64,000 nucleotides of DNA, taken from positions 3,529,445-3,593,444 of the forward strand of contig NC_033622.1 in the NCBI RefSeq assembly GCF_001540865.1, written 5' to 3'. Every line of letters begins with the position of its first letter. Within the stretch, counting starts at the first letter, position 1. Below the pieces are notes generated by a model. The model made no database searches, was not told where the DNA came from, and saw only the letters and a program-made list of their open reading frames with translations. The translations under genes and the position numbers were made by a program. This document shows positions 44,864 to 55,287 of this stretch, one piece after another. Source of the stretch: Ananas comosus (Eukaryota > Streptophyta > Magnoliopsida > Poales > Bromeliaceae).

Positions 44864-45876
44864 TTTCTCGCCTCAATTTTCTTTGGGTCCATCGAGATTC
44901 CACTCCCGGATATCACATGGCCTAAGAAGGTCACCTCCGAAAGCCAGAATTCACACTTCTTGAGCTTAGCATAAAGCTTCTTGTCTCGGAGTATTTGCAA
45001 CACGGTCCTTAGATGTTCCTCGTGCTCCTATTCACTCCGCAAATACACCAACACGTCGTCGATAAACACCACGACGCACTTATCCAATAATGGTCGAAAG
45101 ACCCTATTCATCAGATCCATAAACGCTGCCGGGGCATTAGTAAGCCCAAACGGCATCACCGTAAACTCATAGTGGGCATACCGCGTACGGTACGCCGTTT
45201 TATGCACATCCTTCAGCAGGATCTTCAACTAGTGATATCCCGACTGAAGGTCTATCTTCGAATATGCCCGCGACCCTTACAACTGATCGAACAAGTCATC
45301 TATTCTCGGCAACGGGTATTTGTTCTTGACCGTCACTTTGTTCAACTCGCGATAATGAACACAGAGTCAAAGCGTACCATCCTTCTTCTTCACAAATAAC
45401 ACTAGTGCTCCCCATGGGGACAAGCTTGGTCTCACGAAGCCTTTATCGAGCAAGTCCTGCAACTGGGTCTTTAACTCTTTAAGCTCCACCGGTGCCATCC
45501 TATACGGAGCCTTTGAAATTGGCGCCGCTTCGAGAATCAAGTCAATGACGAACTCGACCTCCCGATCCGGTGGTAGTCATGGTAACTCCGCTGGAAATAC
45601 GTCCGGGTACACACACACCACCCGAATGTTCCCCAACTCCGGGCATTCCTTTTGAGGGTTCACGATGGTCGCCAAGTAAGCTTTGCAACCACCCTTAATC
45701 ATCTTTCTCGCCCTCACCGTTGATATAGTCGTCGCAAAGCGCGCGCCTTTACACGCCCGATACACAAACTCTTCTTGACCAGGCTCACGAAAAGTGATCA
45801 CCTTACTGTCACAGACGATGCTGGCATAGTACTTGGAGAGCCAATTAACTCCCAAGATGACATCAAATTCCCACAA
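44864..45876 (-). pseudogene. pol: Reverse transcriptase region of G1, with stops and frameshifts
   Basis: The linker ([20 protein letters not shown] onward) is open at 45876-45577 and stops near 45580. The reverse transcriptase follows in broken pieces, and its active-site block [11 protein letters not shown] is readable at about 45055. The homologous stretch in G2 is open at 56500-57310, which shows where G1 is damaged. Confidence 0.8.
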
Positions 45877-46225
45877 TCTGCTTAAGCACTAGCAAATCCA
45901 CCGGCATGATCCAGTCGCCGATTTGAACCGGACAAGCTAGGCACTCCTCGTGAACTCTAAATGAGCGTTTTGGTGCGTTAACCCACCAATAGTCATAATT
46001 ATGCTCTATATCCATGCCATGCGTCTTAGCAAACGATGCATCAATAAATGAATGCGATGCGCCCGTGTCAAATAATGCTCTTTTTCTAATGCCATTAATC
46101 AGAATACCTGCCACATCGTCGTCGGGTATAGCAGGCTGCTTCTCCACCTGAGTGGCGAAAACCCGTCCACTCGATGCACGTGATCCCTCCGGCTGACGCG
46201 GTGATGAAGCGCACCCAGCCGACAT
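45863..46225 (-). pseudogene. pol: Aspartic protease region of G1
   Basis: Reads RALFDTGASHSFIDASFA, with the DTGAS active-site motif of retroviral-type proteases, and later the linker to reverse transcriptase. The frame overlaps the next one by 14 bases, indicating a shift near 45870 relative to the continuous frame of G2 in this stretch. Confidence 0.8.
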
Positions 46226-46237
46226 AGTAGGTGGCAG

Positions 46238-47319
46238 TCATGCAAACTGTCGTGGAGCATACTGAGCCGAAGTAGCTGACGGAGAAGGTGACGCGCCGCC
46301 CGGGCAATCCCATCTCAAGTGTCCCACTTGGCCGCATCGGAAATACCTCCCGTCACTCTGAGAACATTCATTCGGCCTATGATTCCCACCGCAGATCACG
46401 CACGGGAAGGAACTCGTCTGACTCCTTGACTGGATCGTGTCTCCCCGCCATTGCAATCTAGTGTACCGAGGGGGTCGCTTGGAACTCGACTGCCCCGCGG
46501 ACCTACCAGCCCGTTGCTTCTTGGACTTCTCCTTGTCCCTTTCAAACGCCTCGCGTTCCTCGCGTGCAATGGCATTGCTGCGCTCTACTCACAACGCACG
46601 ATCGAGCACTTCTTCATAGGTCTTTAGCTGGAGTGCATGAACAGTCTTGAATATCTCCGGCCGCAACCCGTGCTCAAAGACCTCCGCCCGATCTCGGTCA
46701 CCATGAACCAAGTCGGGAACATAGTTAACCATGTGCGAGAACTCCCTTTCATACTCCCGCATTGTTCGGCTTCCTTGCCTTATCCAAAGACCGACCATTC
46801 TTCACTCGCGTCCACCATGATCTAGTCGCCCCTCTAAACAGTGAGCCGCCAAACGAACCTTGTCCTTCTCGAGGGTGTAGATATCCTCGAACAACGCCTT
46901 CATCGCGGAAAGCCACGCCTCCATCAACCATGGGTCTTTCACATCACCCAAAAAGGTTGGAGGATTAAACCATTTGAAGGCCGTCAACACCGCCAACGAC
47001 CGCTCCTGCTCGGCTTCAAGTACCTCCAGGATAGGAGTCAAAGAGCCTGAAGCTGTCGAAGGAATAGCCGTCACCGGTGCCGCCGCCATCGGCGTAGGTG
47101 CTACAGGTGCAGGCGGGTCCTGAGGTACAGGTGCAGCCGTTGCCGCTTGTCGAGCCACCAAGTCATGGGCCGTCCTATCTGCTCCCCTTGCTGTCCCATA
47201 GCCCGAGTCAAAGCCGCTACTTGGGCTCGCAACTCACGAACTTTATCGAATCCAACTTGCTCTGGCACCTCATCAGGCAATGCCGGAGCGGACCGACGCG
47301 TATAACGTCTCGGTGACAT
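46238..47319 (-). pseudogene. gag: Gag of G1, with deletion and frameshifts
   Basis: Starts MSPRRYTRRSAP at 47319. The Gag core words FKWFNPPTFLGDVKDPWLMEAWL and MREYEREFSHMV lie in different frames. At about 46781 roughly 105 bases are missing relative to the G2 gag. Two zinc knuckles follow near the end (CVICGGNHRPNEC, and a second whose first Cys is Tyr: YFRCGQVGHLRWDC). Not functional. Confidence 0.8.
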
Positions 47320-47633
47320 CTGTCCTGAAACGAAACACACGCGTTAATACTCGACATCCGAGACTCTTACTCGTTCCAAATAACTACTCAATCAACGAAA
47401 GCAATCAAGTATGTTCATTTTCTACTCTCGGCATTATGTAGTCATCCGCCCCACATAATCCCTTAAAAGCAAACAAACGTTCCCTTGAATCCATCTCTAT
47501 TTCCGTTTAGTGAAGTTCTAATCATAACCCAATCAATTAGCCTTCGCCTATCCAAGTCCACGTCACACGTGTCCTAAATTCCTAAGGTTTCCAATCCTAA
47601 GGTCCCTAAGTCCATCCTAGACTTTTGTTTTCA

Positions 47634-47649
47634 CATCGCTCTGATACCA
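47634..47649 (-). other. Primer binding site of G1 (initiator Met tRNA)
   Basis: On the minus strand TGGTATCAGAGCGATG, complementary to the 3' end of initiator methionine tRNA, eight bases inside LTR B. It shows that LTR B acts as the 5' LTR of G1. Confidence 0.8.
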
Positions 47650-47656
47650 CACTATC

Positions 47657-50060
47657 TGTCACCCCCCGAGCTCCGCCAATTTGGTCGGATTCGAGCACAT
47701 GATAGACGCCGAACGGACAGCACCTCTACTGTCCGCCCAAGGCTCCAACATCAAGTATATTACAAGCAAATCAATAAAGAGAATTGCGAGATATACAAGG
47801 TTTGCACGAAGGTAAACAACAACCACAAGTGAAAGCATCGAAACTATCTGAGCATCCAATATACAAGTCATTTGACTTCATTTGAATCAAACACAAGTAG
47901 TCTATTACATTTACATTCACTTACCCATTCGTTTACATCACATTTTCCTTTAACCAAAATACATGATTTACATCATTCTTACATTACCCAAATATAATTT
48001 GCATTTCTTGCTTTACATCATTTACAGTTCAACACCTATAGTTGAGTACAACAAAATGTAGGGTATGCCTATATCTCGAGGGCCGCTAGCTATGGCGCGA
48101 TACCCTTGCCTCGATCCTCCGCCGCCTCGCTCGTGCACGGATCTGCAGGGTTAGTGATAATGAGAACTAGAACGAAGTTCCTAGTGGGTTCGGCCGCCGA
48201 CCACGCCGATTCGCCCACTAGGTCTATTTCAGGCATATGTATATCAATAAAGAAGGATAACTAACCAACTAATGCACTTTTAATACAATGCTTGCAAGAA
48301 AGCAATCCACAGATAGATATTCATATTCAAATACATGATGATTATGCATGCATGTTCATTTCTTATTTCCTTTGGCCTTTACCCAATCAACCCGGGGTGC
48401 TCCTGGTTTACCCTAAACTCACAATCCACACATCCCGTCTAACGGGGGAGGCACAAGGCTCAACCGCCCGAGGGATCTTCGCCGGGCACTCTCACCCGTG
48501 GTGTCTACACTCCGGAGTACACCGCTTGTGGAGAAGCGACCTCCCACAAGCCGGAACCAATACGTGTGAGTATGATCCAATTCTCAATTTGAGGAGGTAT
48601 AGCCAAACCTATCTCATGCCTCAATATCTCAATGCTAATGATAGGTTCTATCATATCATATATACCACCAATATGAGCCACAATGGTCCTGATGCCATAA
48701 TACACATAATGTGAATTGGGTTAAACCTTGTTTAACTATACTCATTTCAATGCTAATCGAGTCACTATAGTCAATGTCACCGTTATTTACTATGGTCATA
48801 GTCTTTTCTCACATTCATATGCATATAGGGTTATTCATTTCTTTTGTTCACATGTGCCTATATCACTCACAATAATCTTAAGCAGATAATTGGTGCTATC
48901 AACATATACCATTCATTACCCTACATGCAAGAATGCTATAATACCAACATGCTCAAAAGTAGTGACATAGACATAGAAAGAGACTCGGTATTTTCGGATA
49001 GCACCCCCCACCTTTGTGTGATACAAGGATGCCGTGGTTCTGTTTTCACGATTTTTAGACACTTTCGTCGCGAGCCGCGGCAATCTGTACCAATTCAGCT
49101 TCTTTTTTCAATATCTTCGCGTACGCTCGTCATATCGCCGAACCGAGCGCACCGATGTGTTCGTTGACCTACCAATTAGGTTAGAATGAGATCAATCCCA
49201 AGCTTTGACCTCATTTTTACAAAATCCCAAATTTGGGTCCCTGTACAACATCATCTTCTCCATTTTAGGTCCTCAACATGAAGAAAATGGAGATAATCCA
49301 CTATAGAGATCTCTAGATGCTTCAACTAGAAGCAAAAACCCAAAACCTAACTTAAAATCACAAGAACTCACCTTTGGAGTCCAAAACTTTCCTTCAAAGC
49401 CTTTCTCTAGCTTGCTCTACACCTTGGAGAGCTTCTTCTCCAAGCTTGCTCCTCCAAAAGCCCTCTTGGTCCAAGCCCTAAAGAGAGAGGAAAAGGGAGA
49501 GGAGAGGTTTTTAGAGAGAGAGAGGGAGAAGCTTTGTATTGTGAGGGTGAGAAATGAGCCCTAACACTAGCTCTCTCACATACATACACCTATCTCAAGT
49601 CACTTTTGCACATAAGTCCCTTACATTTTTATTTTTGCAAACAACCCTTACTGGGCAAATCCCGGGCTCGGGGGCCGGTCTCTCTAGCAAGGGACCGGTT
49701 CCCGAGAGCTACCCCGCAGCCTTCGCAGAAGGGGACCGGTCTCCCCCCAATGCAACCGGTCTCTCGGGACCGGTCTCTCACCCAGGGACCTGTTCTCGAG
49801 AGCTCAATTTTCAAGGACTTAGCCGATTTTTCCCTCTGCTCGGCTGATACGTTTTCGAGGGCCGGTCTTTCCCCTCAAGGACCGGTTCCCGAGAGCCCAA
49901 AATCTGGGACTTAGCCAGATTTTGCAATTTCACTCTCTCGGGTCCTTTTAACATTTATATAGGTTCCAATGCGCTTTTAGCCTACAGTAACTCATTCCTT
50001 TCCGCGTTCCGCACATTTCGACGGAACTCGGCACGACTCACGGGGAATTGCTATGTTACA
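47657..50060 (-). repeat. LTR B: shared LTR of two Gypsy copies
   Basis: TGTCACCCCCC at its left end and TGTTACA at its right end (minus strand TGTAACA...GGTGACA), 2404 bases. A primer site adjoins its left side and a purine tract (reverse of TTCTCCACCCCTT) its right side, so it serves both as 5' LTR of G1 and as 3' LTR of G2. Nearly identical in content and length to LTR C. Five or more ACCGGT sites lie at 49694-49886, downstream of a TATATAAATG box (about 49965) on the minus strand. Confidence 0.9.
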
Positions 50061-50401
50061 TTCTCCACCCCTTAAAAATTGTTTCAGCCGTGAAACTTAA
50101 ACACATACCTTAGTCCACTTGCTCAAACAAGTGAGGATATACCTCGCGCATTTTCTCCTCAAGCTCCCACGTGGATTCACGCCTCGAGTGATTACTCCAT
50201 TGTACTTTTACATACGGAATAGTCCGATTCCGTAGTTTTCGCTCCTCTCGAGCGAGAATGCTCATCGGAAACTCTTCATAAGTGATATCTTCGTGTAACT
50301 CGACGGGTTCATACTCCAATACATGTGAGGAGTTCCGAAAATACTTTCGAAGATTCGAAACGTGGAATACATTATGCACTCCCGCGAGCTTCGGCGGCTC
50401 T
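50061..50401 (-). pseudogene. pol: Integrase C-terminal end and chromodomain of G2
   Basis: On the minus strand from 50401: [20 protein letters not shown], then a chromodomain-like segment ([21 protein letters not shown] ... TWELEEKMREVYPHLF) ending at 50110, then the purine tract before LTR B. It is separated from the rest of G2 by the Copia insertion, and about 2 kb of G2 (RNase H and most of integrase) is missing. The intact chromodomain words place the family in the Tekay/Del chromoviruses. Confidence 0.85.
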
Positions 50402-51785
50402 TTAAGAATAAGAAAAATGAGGATGGTACTATTGTGCGGAACAAAGCTAGACTTGTGGCTCAGGGGTACTCACAAATTGAGGGAATAGACTTTGAAGAAA
50501 CCTTTGCTCCGGTTGCCCGTCTTGAATCTATTCGTATCTTGTTCGCGATTGCTTGCCATTTTAAAATCACGCTCTTTCAAATGGATGTCAAAAGTGCGTT
50601 TTTAAATAGATTTTTGAAAGAGGAAGTTTATATTGAACAACCGAAAGGTTTTATAGACTCAAAATTTCCAAATCACGTTTTCGACTGAAAAAGGCACTTT
50701 ATGGACTAAAACAGGCTCCGCGCGCATGGTATGAACGCTTGACAAAATATCTTTTGGAAAAGGGCTACAACCGAGGGGGAGCGGATAGAACTCTCTTTGT
50801 AAAACACTTGAAGGATAATTTCATTGTGGCACAAATCTATGTTGATGACATAGTCTTTGGTGCAACTAAAGATAAGGATGCCGCTGATTTTGCAAAGTTA
50901 ATGACCAGCGAGTTTGAGATGACGATGATGGGGGAGCTTAATTATTTCCTTGGACTTCATGTTAAACAATCAAAAGATGGAATTCATTTGTCTCAGACCA
51001 AGTATGCAAAGGAACTGGTTAAGAAATTTGGATTGGACAATGCAAAGGATTTTGACACTCCAATGGGTACAAGCAACAAAGGACTGGGATTGAATTCAGA
51101 AGGTCAGAGTGTGGATGAGAAACAATACAGAAGCATGATTGGTAGCCTATTGTACTTGACTGCGAGCAGACCAGATATTGCGTTTAGTGTTGGAATTTGT
51201 GCTCGTTATCAGGCTAACCCTAAGGAAGTACATCTGAAAGCAGTTAAAAGGATCATTCGGTATGTTAAAGGAACAACCGAGTATGGCCTCTGGTATCCTA
51301 TGGGAACATCTCTTGATCTAATCGGCTACTCAGATGCTGACTGGGCAGGCTCCGCAGATGATCGGAAAAGTACTAGTGGAGCTTATTTTTACATTGGACA
51401 CTGTCTGGTTGCTTGGCACAGTAAGAAGCAAAACTGTATTGCTCTTTCAACTACAGAAGCTGAATACATTGCGGCCGGAAGTTGCTCTACTCAATTGCTC
51501 TGGATGAAGAGTTTACTAAGCGACTATCGGATCCCTTCCACCACTCTTACCATTCTGTGTGACAACACAAGTGCAATTAATATTTCTAAAAACCCTGTTT
51601 TACATTCTCGAACAAAACATATTGAACTAAGATATCACTTTTTAAGAGAACTGGTTGAATCAAACGTTTTACAACTTGAATACATTTCAACTGAGAATCA
51701 ACTTGCAGATATTTTAACCAAACCTTTGGATCAAAAGCACTTTCTGCATTTAAGAAAGGCAATTGGTATGAATCCTTCAATCTAG
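50402..51785 (+). pseudogene. pol: Copia reverse transcriptase and RNase H, truncated and frameshifted
   Basis: Starts within the palm/fingers ([41 protein letters not shown]). At about 50683 one base is lost and the frame moves. It then continues with KKALYGLKQAPRAWYERL, the active site YVDDIVFG and the RNase H domain (GYSDADWAGSADDRKSTSG, WHSKKQNCIALSTTEAEYIA, HSRTKHIELRYHF, QLADILTKPL), ending NPSI at 51785. The RNase H part is complete. The original N-terminal portion is missing. Confidence 0.92.
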
Positions 51786-52139
51786 ATATATTCTATTGAG
51801 CCATAGATCATGTGCATGTTGCATTTTTACTTGCATGATTTCTGGTGTTTGAGATTGAATTTCGTGAATAATGTTACTGTTTTGGGAGATGAATTGGTCT
51901 GTGACTTGAAATATTTCATATTTAATTTTTGATTTATCACTGTCAGGGTTGTTCTCTATTGGCATATTTTTGAACGATCAAATCATTGAAATTCTATTTA
52001 GCATATTAAATCAAATTCAGCTCCTCATGCTTCGAACTTTGAATGTTGCAATTGTTTGTTTGATTATTAGTTTTGAGATGAATAACTCTTTCTCTATTTT
52101 TTTGAAATTGCAATAATATTTTTGACTTGAGGGTTGCAC
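51786..52139 (+). other. AT-rich spacer after pol of the Copia element
   Basis: Non-coding. Counterpart of the region before 540 in element 1. Confidence 0.5.
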
Positions 52140-52440
52140 TAATTTAGGGGGAGTCTTTCCAATTTTGGCTATAAAATTTCTGAAATTCAAGATGTGGAAA
52201 GAGTTACATCCCGGCTGGGAGTGTGAAACTACCACCACATGGAGGAAAGAGCTACCACCCCGGTCGTCTGGTTAGTGTGTGCAGCTACCACGTGTTGATT
52301 AAAATATCTCTGTAAGACAAAAGGGAAGTACCTTTCATAAATAAAAAAATATGCTCAAAGAGCTTTACATCTTGTAGGTGATATAAGGTGGAATGTTAAT
52401 AAAAAGATGCTCAAAGAGCCACTCCTGTCTCGAATAATGT
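52140..52440 (+). other. Conserved non-coding block after pol in Sirevirus-like element 2
   Basis: Begins AATTTAGGGGGAGTC (purine-tract-like) and contains GAGTTACATCCC, CTACCACCACATGGAGGAAAGAGC, TACCACCCCGGTCGTCTGG and GATGCTCAAAGAGCCACTCC, in the same order as at 540-860. A second, partial GCTCAAAGAGC copy lies at 52354. Confidence 0.55.
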
Positions 52441-52790
52441 GCATAACTCACTTTGATCATGTTATGGTAATTTCACGATTTTTTGAGAATTATTTATTCA
52501 TTTTCTTTAACAAAATATGATGGTAAAATGATACAATAAATTCCTAGATCTTGCATGATGAGTAGAATTTTATTTTATCTGTATCTAGAATTTTTCATTG
52601 ATTGTCGGATCAACAATTCTGCCAAATTGAATATCCTTGGAATTGATTTTTCAAAATTTATTTATGAAATTTTATTTGAAGTTTTTGAATGGAAGTTGGT
52701 TATTTTTGTTGGCTAAACATCGTAGAATAACATATATTTTTTCTGGAATTTTTGGAGCTTATTTTAAATTTTTTAAAAATTCTAGTCTCT

Positions 52791-52822
52791 GAGACCGGTC
52801 CCATGAAGGAGAGACCGGTCCC
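52791..52822 (+). promoter_or_regulatory. ACCGGT pair upstream of the accessory ORF (element 2)
   Basis: GAGACCGGTCCC occurs at 52791 and 52811, the same motif and flank type as in the LTR of this element (55519-55762). The pair lies about 140-170 bases before the predicted leader intron, at the position matching 1111-1143 in element 1. Confidence 0.5.
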
Positions 52823-52961
52823 TCCGCCGAACCCGATAAAGGGCCATCGCACGATCTGTTTTTTGTGCGCGATCCTTTTTCTCTTGCTTTCCTCCTTGGC
52901 ACTTCTCTTGTCTCCAGATCAGGGTTTCCTCTTGTTTCTCCTTCGATTGCATTGATTTTAG

Positions 52962-53357
52962 GTATGATTTTCGGATTTTGTTGCGTTTATGCCATATTCT
53001 CCGAAAATGTATCTTATTTCAGATTTTTTTTTATGAGGGTTCTAAAGATCTTGCTAAAAATGCATGTTTATACTTCGATCTTGTTATTAGAACTGTTGTT
53101 TTCATATTTTCTAGCATTTTTTTATTTTTGGAACACATTTTGTAGGTTTTTCATCATCAAAACCTAGGTTTTTCAAAGTTTTCTTGAAAAGATTTGTTTT
53201 TGCTGATTTAGTTGCATGATTAGTTCATGTTTCTCATGATTATGTGGCTCCTAGGATTTTCTAGCATTTATATGTCAATTTGCTGGAATTTTTGGAATTT
53301 TAAAAAAAAATAACTGTGTTGTGATGTTTCCTATGTGAAACTCATTATGTTTAACAG
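52962..53357 (+). other. Predicted leader intron of the accessory ORF (element 2)
   Basis: Donor AG|GTATGA at 52962 after a gene-like leader (CAGGGTTTCCTCTTG). A T-rich intron body ends TTTAACAG at 53357, 14 bases before ATG at 53372. Layout matches 1281-1639. Inferred from splice signals. Confidence 0.4.
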
Positions 53358-53371
53358 GTGAATTTTCGAAA

Positions 53372-54778
53372 ATGTACTCGTGGATTATTGTGCTTGTTGT
53401 TCTCATGGCTGGGGGTGGTCGCGGGAGCAAACGTCAGCGCTCCTCGTCTAAACGGCCGGTTGAGCATCAACCGGAAGATGAAGGGAGTGAATATGCTCCA
53501 GGTGATGAATCTGAGGCTGAGGAGGACGAGCCGGATTGGGAGGCTTTTTCTCCAGAGGTGTTATCTAAGGAAAAGGATACAAGAAAAGGAAAAGGCAAAG
53601 GAAAAGCTGTTGAAAAAGGGAAAGGCAAAGCTCAGGAAAAAGGGAAAGGAAAGGCATCTGAAAGTCGTCGCAAGTCTGGTGGTGTTGAAATTCGAGAACC
53701 AGGTTCTGAGCCACCACGTCACAGTCTGCAGGATATTCCTTCTGCTCGACGGTCCATGTACTCGTCAAAGCATTGTATTGGTGAACGCGATGTTGACGTT
53801 GCCAGTATCATTAGCTGTGTGCTAGGATTTCAGGATTTATTTGAAAAAGGAAACCTTCATCAGATTTGTGATTTCCCGGAACAGACTGGTTTTTGTTTAG
53901 GGCTGATCAGAGAATTCTATATGAGAGCAGGTCACTTGAGTGATTCTGATGGTGGCCCGTACGTTTTCACTACTTCTGTACGTGGTGTTGAGTTATCCAT
54001 TACTCCTGATACGATAGCGTCGGTGCTAGGTATGGAAGCTAAGACTGACGGAGTGGAGTATCTACAAGCTCGGTTCGACTCACTTCGCGATTGGAATCGT
54101 GTAGTGAACACTATTTGCATGCCGGGAACTGAGTCAAACGGCATTATGGTTATGTCCAAAGATTTCAAAATGGAGTACCGTTTTTTAAACTTCGTGGTTT
54201 GCTACAACATTCTGCCTCTCGCAAACACGAAGATTCTGAGATGGGATCGTATTCTGTATATGTATCTCTTGGGAAGGCCAGATATTGTAAGTGCGAAAAA
54301 TATTAACATGAATATTCCGTTTCTGATCTGGCGGAGGATGGCAAAAGACATCAAAGCTTCTGGACAAAATGAAAGGTTGCCATTTCCATTGATAATCATG
54401 AGGATTCTGCGACTTCATGATGTGGATGTTCGGTGTACATCTTATGAGCACAGTTTGGGTCGGATAAATGAAAGGACTTTTGTGAAGTCCTCGGTGCAGC
54501 TTTGTACTCCGTCTCAGCGCGCTTCTTCCCCTCCTGCTGCTCCACCTCCTGCTACTGCTACATCTTCCCGTCCTTCTATGGACATTTCCGAGGAAGATAT
54601 CTCAGTTTCCTCTGTATATCGTGAGCAACAACGTTTATCTGAAGAGCTTCAGAAACTGTCTGCGGAGCAAGCTGCGATTTGGAAGGATGTGAGCAAGATG
54701 AAGCGACTATTGAATATGATTTTTGACAAGTTGGGATGTTGCCGAGCAGATTTACCTCCAGGGGATGCTTCAGATTAG
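53372..54778 (+). CDS. Accessory ORF of Sirevirus-like element 2, putative plant transposon protein domain, intact
   Basis: A 468-codon open frame plus stop, equal in length to the broken copy at 1661-3067. In order: a short hydrophobic N-terminus (MYSWIIVLVVL; a second ATG at 53405 gives MAGGGRG), a basic Gly/Arg/Lys-rich part with GKGKGKA repeats, and the central domain (LIREFYM, FLNFVVCYN, RWDRILYMYLLG, NINMNIPFLIWRRM, RILRLHDVDVRC). A Pro/Ala/Thr-rich spacer and a predicted coiled coil (QRLSEELQKLSAEQ ... KMKRLL) follow. I assign the centre to the putative plant transposon protein domain family. Position after pol matches the envelope-like ORF of Sireviruses; the hydrophobic start and coiled coil also fit that type, but no fusion-protein features are seen. 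Function unknown. It remains open although pol next to it is broken. Confidence 0.7.
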   Translation: MYSWIIVLVVLMAGGGRGSKRQRSSSKRPVEHQPEDEGSEYAPGDESEAEEDEPDWEAFSPEVLSKEKDTRKGKGKGKAVEKGKGKAQEKGKGKASESRRKSGGVEIREPGSEPPRHSLQDIPSARRSMYSSKHCIGERDVDVASIISCVLGFQDLFEKGNLHQICDFPEQTGFCLGLIREFYMRAGHLSDSDGGPYVFTTSVRGVELSITPDTIASVLGMEAKTDGVEYLQARFDSLRDWNRVVNTICMPGTESNGIMVMSKDFKMEYRFLNFVVCYNILPLANTKILRWDRILYMYLLGRPDIVSAKNINMNIPFLIWRRMAKDIKASGQNERLPFPLIIMRILRLHDVDVRCTSYEHSLGRINERTFVKSSVQLCTPSQRASSPPAAPPPATATSSRPSMDISEEDISVSSVYREQQRLSEELQKLSAEQAAIWKDVSKMKRLLNMIFDKLGCCRADLPPGDASD

Positions 54779-55273
54779 AAGTTGCAGGGTTCCTTCTTTT
54801 GTCATTTTGGCGCTTTCTGACAAAAAGGGGGAGATGGTGGTGGTGGTTCTTGATGGTCTTGATGATGATGACGCATGCATTTAGCTTAGCTTTGCTTAGT
54901 TATGTTATGCACTTTGCTTAGTTAGCTTTGCTTAGTTATGTTAGTTGTGTAAATTTGACTTGTGCTTGACTATGAACTATGACTTGCTGAACTATGAGAC
55001 TTGCTGAACTATGACTCGTTACTTTATTTATGTTTGATCTTGATAAGTTTACTTGAATCTTGATTATGTTTTAAGAATGCTTTTGCAGGAATAATTCAAG
55101 ACTTCAGGACTCCATGTCTAAGTCATAGAGTTTGTATTAAGGTTGTAAAAGTGTAATTTTTCATTTATTGGATCGTTCATGCAGGAGATTATCGTTTGGT
55201 GATTGCGATGATCTTCTTTTTATTATTTATGAGTTGTGTACGAACTTTGTAAATATATTTTGTCACGAAATCG
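54779..55273 (+). other. 3' non-coding region of the Copia element with extra purine tracts
   Basis: Right after the ORF stop is TCTGACAAAAAGGGGGAGATGG (about 54819), a purine tract like the main one. It is followed by T-rich sequence with repeated CTTTGCTTAG and GACTTGCTGAACTATGA words (54885-55015). Confidence 0.6.
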
Positions 55274-55287
55274 CCAAAGGGGGAGAT
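55274..55287 (+). other. Polypurine tract of Sirevirus-like element 2
   Basis: CCAAAGGGGGAGAT next to the LTR start TGTTAAGG, as in element 1. Confidence 0.7.
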
